A DNA stretch of 5,312 nucleotides, from positions 1 to 5,312 of the forward strand of contig CAAFEX010000059.1 of assembly GCA_900762015.1 (NCBI GenBank). The letters are read 5' to 3'. The notes below the pieces were generated by a model. The model saw only the letters and a program-made list of their open reading frames with translations. It searched no databases and had not been told where the DNA came from. Made by a program: the position numbers and the translations under genes. Below, in pieces: positions 1-5,312 of the stretch. The DNA is from an uncultured Collinsella sp. Its GTDB lineage: Bacteria; Actinomycetota; Coriobacteriia; Coriobacteriales; Coriobacteriaceae. Position 1 is the stretch's first letter. Every line of letters begins with the position of its first letter.

Positions 1-8
1 AAACCGAA

Positions 9-47
9 TGTACGGCTATCTAGTTTTGAATACTAGATAGCCGTACA
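9..47. repeat. Perfect 16-bp inverted repeat, 7-base loop
   Basis: Bases 9-24 and 32-47 are exact reverse complements (16 bp) around the loop TTTGAAT. It lies beyond the terminator of the hydrolase gene. Neither side has a good T-run: reading minus, the stem is followed by ATTCGGTTT; reading plus, by AGATTAGAGA. It could be a second, backup terminator for the minus-strand operon, a terminator or operator belonging to a gene left of the window, or a dispersed repeat. The stem itself is certain; the role is not. Confidence 0.75.
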
Positions 48-58
48 AGATTAGAGAC

Positions 59-94
59 AAAAGAATAGACCTCGCGACTTTAAGCCACGAGGTC
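59..94 (-). terminator. Intrinsic terminator of the five-gene operon
   Basis: On the minus strand the arms GACCTCG and CGAGGTC (68-94) close a hairpin that continues through G-T wobbles and Watson-Crick pairs to about 12 bp with a 3-base loop. It is followed at once by the U-rich tail TATTCTTTTG. It starts about 26 bases after the TAA of the NlpC/P60 gene at 121. On the plus strand the following bases (CACATTCACA) have no U-tract, so it is directional. It fits the end of the minus-strand transcript. Confidence 0.85.
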
Positions 95-120
95 CACATT
101 CACACGCTGTGTAAGATGAC

Positions 121-1239
121 TTAGTAGCGCACGAAGATATAGTTGTTGTTCATGCCGGCGGCAACGGAGCTGATGATAACACCTGTGTTGTAGTCGGAAG
201 CATGAATCATCTGACCACCACCGATGTAAATGCCGGTGTGGTATGAGTTGACCACAACGTCACCGGGCTGCGGATCGGACACGCGGGTCCAACCCATGAA
301 GGTGCCGGTGGTGCCCAGACGGCAGTAGCGGCCCGTAAGGCAGTAGCTCACAAAACCGGAGCAGTCAAAGCTGTTCGGGCCAATGCCGCCCCAGGAATAA
401 GCGCAACCAAGCTTGCTATAGGCACGCGAAACAACGGAACCGCCGTCAACGGACTGGCTCGGTGCGGAAGGCGTCGGTGCCGGTGCGGGCGTCAAGGGCT
501 GCGGCGTAGGAGCAGGAGCGGGCGTGGGTGCAGGCGTGTTGCCGCCGTTGTTGGTCGTACCGCCACCATTGTTGGTGTTCTCGGTCGTTCCAGCGGTCTC
601 GGTGTTCACCGTGGCCTTCTCGGCGGTGCTGGCGTTGATACCGGCCTGCAGTGCGGCGTTCGCCTCAGCCTCGGCGGCAAGCTCGGCCTGCAGCTGCGAA
701 TCCAGGGAGTTTACGACGTTCTGGGCTTCAGCCTGCTGGGCGTTAAGCTCGTCGACCTTCTTTTGCGTGGTGGCGACGTTCTTCTCCTGCTCGGCCTGCT
801 TATCGGTGAGCTGCTGCTTAAGCTCCTTGACCTCTTGAATGGTCTGAGCTTGCTTGTCGGAAACTTTGCCGTAGTAGAACAGGCGGTTGAGCATATCGCT
901 CAGATCATCGACACCCGTCAAAACCTGAAGCAGGCTCAGACCGCCGGTTTTGTACTCGCCGGCGACATAGGTCGAGAGCTTGGCCTGACCATCGGCGATC
1001 TCCTGCTGCTTTTGCGTGATCTCGCCGGCAGTCTGATCGAGCGCCTGCGTCTGCGTGGCAAGCTCATCATAAATCTGCTGGGTTTGGGTGCCGATCTGCT
1101 CGAGTTTCGTACGAGCAGCGGCAAGGTCGGATGCGGTATCGGCGTAGGCAGGAGCCGCGAGGCCCAAGCCCAAAACACAAGCGAGGGTTGCCGTAGCAGC
1201 GCAGCGTGCCATGTTTTTGTGCGTGTTTGCTGTGCGCAT
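121..1239 (-). CDS. Secreted coiled-coil NlpC/P60 peptidoglycan hydrolase
   Basis: A 372-residue exported cell-wall hydrolase, probably a D,L-endopeptidase cutting peptide stems and helping daughter-cell separation (family inference). Residues 1-33 form a signal peptide with a hydrophobic core and the cleavage motif AYA|D. Residues about 37-200 are Gln/Glu/Lys/Ala-rich and strongly coiled-coil, as in the PcsB/RipA-like N-terminal regions. Residues 205-262 are a disordered Thr/Asn/Gly then Pro-Ala-Thr linker. Residues about 265-372 are an NlpC/P60 domain: nucleophile Cys293 in FDCSGF, His334 in YHTGIYIG, and His346 in MIHAS as the likely third catalytic residue. Three further cysteines (279, 300, 306) lie in the domain. 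The start at 1239 has GGAAAGG seven bases upstream; Met10 has none. The gene follows apt by 32 bases and is last before the terminator at 59-94. Family is certain; the exact bond cut is not known. Confidence 0.93.
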   Translation of the reverse strand: MRTANTHKNMARCAATATLACVLGLGLAAPAYADTASDLAAARTKLEQIGTQTQQIYDELATQTQALDQTAGEITQKQQEIADGQAKLSTYVAGEYKTGGLSLLQVLTGVDDLSDMLNRLFYYGKVSDKQAQTIQEVKELKQQLTDKQAEQEKNVATTQKKVDELNAQQAEAQNVVNSLDSQLQAELAAEAEANAALQAGINASTAEKATVNTETAGTTENTNNGGGTTNNGGNTPAPTPAPAPTPQPLTPAPAPTPSAPSQSVDGGSVVSRAYSKLGCAYSWGGIGPNSFDCSGFVSYCLTGRYCRLGTTGTFMGWTRVSDPQPGDVVVNSYHTGIYIGGGQMIHASDYNTGVIISSVAAGMNNNYIFVRY

Positions 1240-1271
1240 GTAGCTTCCTTTCCAGTAACTAAGGGTAACGG

Positions 1272-1802
1272 CTAGTCTACCGTCACCAGGCTAAAGAGCT
1301 CCACATCGTCATCAGACGGCGTGAGCTTCTCGCGCGGGTTGAGAAACGCAAGCTCAAGTATACAACCGTAACCGATAAGCTTTGCGCCCATATCTCGCAC
1401 CAGTTTACCTGTTGCCTCGACGGTTCCGCCCGTCGCGACCAAGTCGTCCAGAATCAACACGGTATCTTTAGAGCTGATAGCGTCGGCATGGATCTCAATT
1501 GAATCGGTGCCGTACTCGAGCTCGTAGCTCTGGCTTACGGTCTCGCGCGGCAGCTTGCCCGGTTTACGTGCGGGAACAAAGCCGGCGCCAAGGGCTACAG
1601 CCACCGGTACGCCAACCATAAAGCCGCGAGCCTCGGGACCCACGACCTTGGTGATTCCCATGCCGGCAAAGTGCTCGGCGAGGGTATCGGTCATGGCTTT
1701 GAGCGCCTCGGGATTGCCAAAGAGCGGCGTGATGTCTTTAAAGATGACTCCGGGCTCGGGATAGTCGGGGATGTCGACGATTTGAGATTCGAAGTCGTAC
1801 AT
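1272..1802 (-). CDS. apt: Adenine phosphoribosyltransferase (176 aa)
   Basis: Cytoplasmic purine-salvage enzyme that makes AMP and pyrophosphate from adenine and PRPP. The protein is the usual Apt length. In the 176-residue numbering it shows FKDITPLF at 21-28, GPEARGFMVG at 55-64, the flexible-loop segment RKPGKLPRETVSQSYELEYG at 79-98, and the PRPP-binding loop VLILDDLVATGGT at 115-127 with its acidic pair D119/D120. The frame can be extended five codons to a TTG at 1817, but AAAGG at 1810-1814 lies inside that extension, seven bases before ATG 1802, so 1802 is the start. It lies 40 bases after the MerR gene and 32 bases before the NlpC/P60 gene on the same strand, so it is probably co-transcribed. 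No separate promoter is evident. It could support AMP recycling or drain adenine; there is no direct functional link to its neighbours beyond the operon. Confidence 0.95.
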   Translation of the reverse strand: MYDFESQIVDIPDYPEPGVIFKDITPLFGNPEALKAMTDTLAEHFAGMGITKVVGPEARGFMVGVPVAVALGAGFVPARKPGKLPRETVSQSYELEYGTDSIEIHADAISSKDTVLILDDLVATGGTVEATGKLVRDMGAKLIGYGCILELAFLNPREKLTPSDDDVELFSLVTVD

Positions 1803-1809
1803 TGCATGA

Positions 1810-1814
1810 CCTTT
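1810..1814 (-). promoter_or_regulatory. Ribosome binding site fixing the apt start
   Basis: AAAGG on the minus strand, seven bases before the ATG at 1802. It sits within the reading frame that would begin at TTG 1817, which argues against that longer start. Confidence 0.7.
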
Positions 1815-1842
1815 CAATGGGTTGCCGAAATATCAGCAGCGG

Positions 1843-2721
1843 TTATTTGCCCGCGGTGACGGTGCCGGATTGCGAAGGGGCGACGACCTTGAGCGGCTTT
1901 ACGAGAGAATCCTCGTGCGAAGCCGGCGCGGCAGTTTCTTCGTTTTTGGCCTTGGTGGACTCGGAGCGAGCGATTTCCTCATCGAGTGCATCAATGTCGG
2001 CGTCCTCGACCACGGCGTTGAGCGACTCAAAAACGCGGTTCTTGAGCAGCGCAGTGTGCACACCCTCGGTCAGGTCGTGAAGCTTCTTAAACGCACGCTC
2101 GAGCTTGGCGTCGCGCTCGTCATCGGAGGTATCCATTCCGAGCATGCTCACGAGCACCTGCTCAAACATCGAGGACTCGCGGTTGGCGGAAGACACGTAC
2201 TGACGCAGGTTGCGGGGCTCGATATGGAAGCGTGACAGCTCGGAGCAGTAGCGGATGATTGGAAAATCGCGACCATCGACGAGCTCACGATTCTGCGGAC
2301 TCTTGATGATGCGAATGAGGTCGTTCTCGGCGAGCGAGCGGATAAACGAAATCTCGACGCCCAGCATATCGGGAATGGTCTCAATGGGATGCAGCTTTTG
2401 CTTAGTCTCCTTGGGCTCCGTCTTGAGCGGAACATCGGACAGTAAGCCCACCTCGTAAGCGAGCGTTGACAGGTCCGTGGCGTTTTCCAAGCGCTGCTTA
2501 ATCACGTTGAGCGGCATGTAGCGGGTCTTCTGCAAATGCAGGATGACCTCCAGGCGATCAACGTCCTCCTTAGAGTACTGACGGTATCCCTTAGGCGTAC
2601 GATGAGGGGTAATGAGCCCCTCATCCTCTAGAAATCTAATTTTTGAGTTCGAAAGATCGGGGTATGCGCCTCGAAGTAGGTTGACGACTTGGCCGATACT
2701 CAGATAGTTGCGTTCGGCCAT
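1843..2721 (-). CDS. ftsR: MerR-family regulator of the FtsR (Rv1828) type
   Basis: A 292-residue DNA-binding regulator. Residues 6-80 form the MerR winged helix-turn-helix; the run SKIRFLEDEGLITPHRTPKGYRQYS (26-50) matches the actinobacterial FtsR/Rv1828 subfamily more closely than metal- or drug-sensing MerR proteins. Residues about 118-190 match that subfamily's second domain, including FHIEPRNLRQY (165-175) and the ANRES..FEQVL segment (179-190). A helix ending HTALLKNRVF (222-231) follows, then an acidic, probably disordered tail. No conserved metal-binding cysteine cluster is visible. In Corynebacterium glutamicum FtsR activates ftsZ; in mycobacteria and corynebacteria it sits directly after garA/odhI, as here. 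Its start lies three bases after the FHA stop, and its GGTGAG ribosome site lies within the FHA gene's end, so translation is probably coupled. Family and context are strong; the target genes in this organism are inferred. Confidence 0.85.
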   Translation of the reverse strand: MAERNYLSIGQVVNLLRGAYPDLSNSKIRFLEDEGLITPHRTPKGYRQYSKEDVDRLEVILHLQKTRYMPLNVIKQRLENATDLSTLAYEVGLLSDVPLKTEPKETKQKLHPIETIPDMLGVEISFIRSLAENDLIRIIKSPQNRELVDGRDFPIIRYCSELSRFHIEPRNLRQYVSSANRESSMFEQVLVSMLGMDTSDDERDAKLERAFKKLHDLTEGVHTALLKNRVFESLNAVVEDADIDALDEEIARSESTKAKNEETAAPASHEDSLVKPLKVVAPSQSGTVTAGK

Positions 2722-2724
2722 GCC

Positions 2725-3159
2725 CTACTCACCGGTTTCGATGCGCTCCGGCGTGCTCTCGTGGTAGATGAGCGTAAACGTACCGATCTGAACGGAAGAA
2801 CCGTCGTGCAGCGGGGCTGCATTGACAATGGCACCGTCGACCCAGGTACCATTGAGCGAGCCCAGGTCCTCGATGCGAGCGCCGAGGCCCTCGCGAATAA
2901 TGCGCGCGTGGCTGCGCGAAACGGTCATGTCATTAAGGAAGATGTCGTTCGCGGGATCGCGGCCGATGGTGGTCACGTCGTCCTCGAGCTCAAAGGCGGC
3001 ACCAGTCTGCGGACCCTTGACGATGGACAGGACGGGGGCGGTGATGCGCACGTTGGCCATGAGGTCGGGAACGGTGACGTCGCTTGAAGGCACGCGGAAT
3101 ACGCAGGTAGCGTCAGCAGTCTTATCATTCTGAGGCATATTGTTAACCATGTTGTCCAT
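2725..3159 (-). CDS. garA: GarA/OdhI-type FHA phospho-switch protein (144 aa)
   Basis: A small cytoplasmic protein with one forkhead-associated domain (residues about 43-135). It shows the phosphothreonine-binding set: G66-R67 in TIGRDPANDIFL, S81 and H84 in TVSRSHARI, and N103-G104 in GSLNGTWV. In mycobacteria GarA binds and regulates 2-oxoglutarate dehydrogenase, glutamate dehydrogenase and glutamate synthase, and is switched off when Ser/Thr kinases phosphorylate a Thr in its N-terminal ETTSVFR motif, which then folds onto the FHA domain. Here the motif reads DATCVFR (16-22), so one Thr (T18) remains. The frame could extend to TTG 3192, but AGGGG five bases before ATG 3159 marks that as the start. 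It lies between pgsA and ftsR, the mycobacterial order. FHA identity is certain; GarA assignment rests on motif, size and neighbours. Its target enzymes in an anaerobe are unknown. Confidence 0.85.
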   Translation of the reverse strand: MDNMVNNMPQNDKTADATCVFRVPSSDVTVPDLMANVRITAPVLSIVKGPQTGAAFELEDDVTTIGRDPANDIFLNDMTVSRSHARIIREGLGARIEDLGSLNGTWVDGAIVNAAPLHDGSSVQIGTFTLIYHESTPERIETGE

Positions 3160-3164
3160 GACAA

Positions 3165-3170
3165 CCCCTA
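3165..3170 (-). promoter_or_regulatory. Ribosome binding site fixing the garA start
   Basis: TAGGGG on the minus strand, five bases before ATG 3159. It favours this start over the in-frame TTG at 3192, whose upstream bases show no comparable site. Confidence 0.65.
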
Positions 3171-3209
3171 ACTTATCGCGGACGTGCCGCAAATAATGAA
3201 CCGTACGTA

Positions 3210-3215
3210 ATCATA
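3210..3215 (-). promoter_or_regulatory. Possible -10 box of an internal garA promoter
   Basis: TATGAT on the minus strand in the 66-base pgsA-garA gap, five of six matches to TATAAT, about 50 bases before the garA start. No convincing -35 box sits 16-18 bases upstream. It could give garA and the genes after it their own transcription, but the evidence is weak. Confidence 0.25.
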
Positions 3216-3225
3216 CCCCAACGAA

Positions 3226-3930
3226 TCAGTCTTCGATTTCAGGGTTCAGAAAGTCGATGTCCTCGTCCTCGGGATGCGCGAGAGCCTGTTTAATGGCCAC
3301 TCCGCCCTTAATGGAGTAGATGACAGCCGTGAGCATGGAGAAGATCACGCCGCCGTACACAAAGAAGATGCCGAGGGGCACCGAGCTTCCGTTGAGGCCC
3401 GGGAAGGCCGTAAGGGTTGAAGATAAAAGGTGCAGGCCGTCAATAACGGGGAAACCGAGCAGCATGAGTGAGAAGCCGGTCATGAGCAGCGCCGTGGCAA
3501 TCTTTCCGGGAAAGACCACATCGATGGGGCGACGGTGATAATGACGCACGATAAGCGTGCCGATGCCCAGATAGATGTCGCGGCCAATAATGAGTACGCA
3601 GACCCAGATGGGCAGCTCTCCGCGGACCACCAGTCCAAGTACGCCGGTGAACAGCAGCGCACGGTCGCAAATGGGATCCATGACCTTGCCGAGCCACGAG
3701 ACCGTCTTAGTCATGCGGGCGATCTGACCGTCCATCCAGTCGGTGGAGGCGGCAACGGCGTAGATAACGATGGCGATGACACGGTTGTTATCCGTCACAA
3801 ACAGGTACAGAAATACCAGGGTGAGGATCAGGCGCGTAAAGGTGATGAAATTGGAGATCGTAAAGATCTTATTCGACGGGTAATCGGAAGTGCCGATAAG
3901 CTCCTTTTTGATCTTCTTTTTGATGCCCAC
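3226..3930 (-). CDS. pgsA: CDP-alcohol phosphatidyltransferase, PgsA-type
   Basis: An integral membrane enzyme, probably CDP-diacylglycerol-glycerol-3-phosphate 3-phosphatidyltransferase, which makes phosphatidylglycerophosphate for phosphatidylglycerol and cardiolipin. The 234-residue protein carries the complete CDP-alcohol phosphotransferase motif D(x)2DG(x)2AR(x)8G(x)3D(x)3D, with D64, D67, G68, A71, R72, G81, D85 and D89. Before it lies the typical N..T..R entry segment (27-33). About six hydrophobic segments and an acidic C-terminus are visible. The basic N-terminus (GIKKKIKKEL) suits a cytoplasmic start. The frame stays open to ATG 4056, but GGGGGAG sits just before GTG 3930 and a promoter lies at 3967-3995, so the 42 extra codons are probably untranslated. 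It is first in the five-gene operon. A cardiolipin- or phosphatidylinositol-phosphate-synthase-like activity cannot be excluded from the motif alone. Confidence 0.88.
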   Translation of the reverse strand: MGIKKKIKKELIGTSDYPSNKIFTISNFITFTRLILTLVFLYLFVTDNNRVIAIVIYAVAASTDWMDGQIARMTKTVSWLGKVMDPICDRALLFTGVLGLVVRGELPIWVCVLIIGRDIYLGIGTLIVRHYHRRPIDVVFPGKIATALLMTGFSLMLLGFPVIDGLHLLSSTLTAFPGLNGSSVPLGIFFVYGGVIFSMLTAVIYSIKGGVAIKQALAHPEDEDIDFLNPEIED

Positions 3931-3934
3931 AGGA

Positions 3935-3941
3935 CTCCCCC
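3935..3941 (-). promoter_or_regulatory. Ribosome binding site fixing the pgsA GTG start
   Basis: GGGGGAG on the minus strand, four bases before GTG 3930; the G-run core is at usual distance. No comparable site precedes the upstream in-frame ATGs at 4056, 4020 or 4005. Confidence 0.65.
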
Positions 3942-3966
3942 GCTGGTTAACGACAAAACTTTCGAT

Positions 3967-3995
3967 ACTATACCCGTTCCGGCGATGTCTATCCA
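3967..3995 (-). promoter_or_regulatory. Candidate promoter of the pgsA operon
   Basis: On the minus strand, TGGATA (3990-3995; four of six to TTGACA), a 17-base spacer, and TATAGT (3967-3972; five of six to TATAAT). Transcription would begin near 3960, leaving a leader of about 30 bases before GTG 3930. It is the best promoter-like match in the window and would drive all five minus-strand genes. The -35 box overlaps one arm of the inverted repeat 3991-4049. Confidence 0.6.
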
Positions 3996-4049
3996 GCGCA
4001 GCCATAGAGAGTCCAGACATGTGGAGGGCGCCTCTGGGCTGCGCTGGAT
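3991..4049. repeat. 13-bp inverted repeat over the pgsA -35 box
   Basis: ATCCAGCGCAGCC at 3991-4003 is exactly complementary to 4037-4049. After a small internal loop, AGAG (4006-4009) pairs with CTCT (4032-4035), giving a longer cruciform or hairpin. One arm includes five of the six bases of the predicted -35 box, so a protein bound here could control the operon. The function is inferred from position. Confidence 0.6.
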
Positions 4050-4058
4050 TCTGCATTT

Positions 4059-4115
4059 GTGTACATCAGCCTCCAAAAGCGACATTTTTCGGCATCTTTG
4101 GTGGCTGGTGTACAC
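4059..4115. repeat. 57-base near-palindrome with GTGTACA ends
   Basis: Bases 4059-4077 pair with 4097-4115: about 19 positions with one T-T mismatch and one G-T wobble. The ends are GTGTACA and TGTACAC, and the centre of about 19 bases holds a T-run. On the plus strand it is followed by GTTTTGATT, a weak terminator-like tail, but no plus-strand gene lies upstream. It could be a miniature mobile or dispersed repeat, a regulatory hairpin, or a relic terminator. Confidence 0.65.
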
Positions 4116-4151
4116 GTTTTGATTCGGTGATTACATCGATCGGGAAAGTTG

Positions 4152-4164
4152 TTGCTTTAAGCAA
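4152..4164. repeat. 13-base palindrome, possible operator
   Basis: TTGCTT and AAGCAA flank a central T, a perfect dyad typical in size of a dimeric repressor site. It lies about 155 bases before the ABC ATPase gene. No regulator gene is in view. Confidence 0.35.
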
Positions 4165-4203
4165 ATGCGTACGGGTCGAGAAGGGCTGGCACCAAAAGAG
4201 CCC

Positions 4204-4213
4204 AACGGCCGTT
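4204..4213. repeat. 10-base perfect palindrome AACGGCCGTT
   Basis: A perfect self-complementary decamer in the intergenic region. A GGGCT/AGCCC pair (4183-4187 with 4199-4203) lies just before it. It may be chance. Confidence 0.25.
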
Positions 4214-4264
4214 ACGGCTTCGTTAGAAACGCGCCCCATCATGGATGGTGAACCCGAAAGGTAA

Positions 4265-4297
4265 GGCGCGCGGGCACGGCGACTCGGCCCGCGCGCC
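4265..4297 (+). promoter_or_regulatory. 11-bp GC hairpin ahead of the lanF-like ribosome site
   Basis: GGCGCGCGGGC (4265-4275) pairs perfectly with 4287-4297 around an 11-base loop. It ends about eight bases before AAAGG (4306-4310), the ribosome site of the gene at 4319. There is no U-tract after it, so it is not a standard terminator. It may stabilise or occlude the mRNA start, or be the 3' remnant of a leader. It also marks where the base composition becomes very GC-rich. Confidence 0.5.
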
Positions 4298-4318
4298 CGG
4301 AAGAGAAAGGATAAGCCC

Positions 4319-5043
<725 letters not shown>

Positions 5044-5047
<4 letters not shown>

Positions 5048-5312
5048 CGGGCGAGAAAGGCGGCCTGCTCGCGGGCCTGCGCGCCGAGGCCCTGAAGTCG
5101 CGCCACGCGGCACCGGTTCGCCTGGCCGTGCTCATGGCGCTGCCGATGCCGCTGCTCGGCGCGATGCCCTACCGGGGCGTGCAGATCTTCAGCGCGTGGA
5201 ACTACTGGTACGCGCTCTTCCTGCCCGTGACTCTCTCGCTCGTGGTGGCGTGCGTCGCGCGGGCGGACGCGCGCACGCGGATGCGGGGGCTTCTGGGCCT
5301 GGGCTTCCCGCT
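5044..5312 (+). CDS. Lantibiotic-immunity ABC permease, MutE/EpiE-like (5' part)
   Basis: The first 89 codons of a membrane permease, cut by the window end. The start ATG overlaps the ATPase stop (ATGA), and GGGGAGG lies seven bases upstream inside the ATPase gene, so the two are translationally coupled subunits. After a short cytoplasmic N-terminus with LRAEALKSR (12-20), a first membrane segment lies at about 25-43 and a second at about 54-72. NYWYALFLP (53-61) resembles the NWWY-type segment of LanE/MutE permeases, and basic residues follow (73-81), as in that family. A second permease gene (LanG) would be expected next. Family assignment rests on partial sequence plus the partner ATPase. 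Confidence 0.85.

Larger units (their letters stand above)
3931..4318. other. 388-base divergent intergenic region rich in inverted repeats
   Basis: No credible protein gene is seen on either strand. The open frames crossing it have no ribosome site, no recognisable domain, and run through palindromes. From left to right it holds the pgsA ribosome site and promoter, a 13-bp inverted repeat (3991-4049), a 57-base near-palindrome (4059-4115), two short perfect palindromes (4152-4164 and 4204-4213), an 11-bp GC hairpin (4265-4297) and the ribosome site of the ABC ATPase gene. I found no convincing sigma-70-type promoter for the plus-strand genes. No tRNA-like or CRISPR-like structure is seen. 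Confidence 0.7.

Noticed and set aside
763..1275. Plus-strand 170-codon frame, Leu-rich
   Set aside because: Antisense of the repetitive coiled-coil region of the NlpC/P60 gene; no ribosome site or recognisable family.
4059..4120. Near-palindrome as an intrinsic terminator on the plus strand
   Set aside because: The T-tail is only four bases and no plus-strand gene lies upstream to be terminated; kept as a repeat of unknown role.
3535..4122. Plus-strand 195-codon frame opposite pgsA
   Set aside because: Shadow of pgsA; the opposite strand encodes the full CDP-alcohol phosphotransferase motif.
4119..4180. Sigma-70-type promoter for the ABC genes (TTGATT or TTGCTT as -35)
   Set aside because: No TATAAT-like hexamer lies 16-18 bases downstream of either.
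4237..4249. CCATC-ATG-GATGG dyad
   Set aside because: Short arms and no supporting context; likely chance.
3890..4264. Plus-strand 124-codon frame crossing the intergenic palindromes
   Set aside because: It begins inside pgsA on the opposite strand, passes through two inverted repeats, has no ribosome site and no recognisable domain.

Overview
The window looks like a chromosomal segment of a Coriobacteriia actinobacterium, most likely Collinsella or a close relative. This rests on gene content and moderate-to-high GC, not on a marker gene. The left four fifths carries five closely spaced genes, all on the minus strand. In transcription order they are: a CDP-alcohol phosphatidyltransferase (pgsA-type), a small FHA protein of the GarA/OdhI type, a MerR-family regulator of the FtsR type, adenine phosphoribosyltransferase (apt), and a secreted coiled-coil NlpC/P60 peptidoglycan hydrolase. 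The gaps are about 66, 3, 40 and 32 bases, so they probably form one operon. A candidate promoter lies just ahead of pgsA (3967-3995) and an intrinsic terminator just after the hydrolase gene (59-94). pgsA, garA and ftsR are also neighbours in mycobacteria, so this is an old actinobacterial housekeeping cluster linking membrane lipid synthesis, carbon/nitrogen flux control and division control. Here purine salvage and wall remodelling are added at the 3' end.

Between pgsA and the next gene is a non-coding stretch of about 390 bases (3931-4318) rich in inverted repeats. It holds a 13-bp inverted repeat overlapping the pgsA -35 box, a 57-base near-palindrome, two short perfect palindromes, and an 11-bp GC hairpin directly ahead of a ribosome binding site. 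I see no credible gene in it.

The right end (from about 4265) changes strand and base composition: sample lines are about 73% GC, against about 58% in the left cluster. It encodes the ATPase of a lantibiotic-immunity (LanF) ABC transporter. The ATPase has the diagnostic Glu in place of the Q-loop Gln, and it overlaps by four bases a MutE/EpiE-like permease that is cut by the window edge. The composition suggests acquisition from a higher-GC source.

Three gene starts are set here from ribosome binding sites and differ from the longest open frames: pgsA (GTG 3930), the FHA gene (ATG 3159) and apt (ATG 1802).
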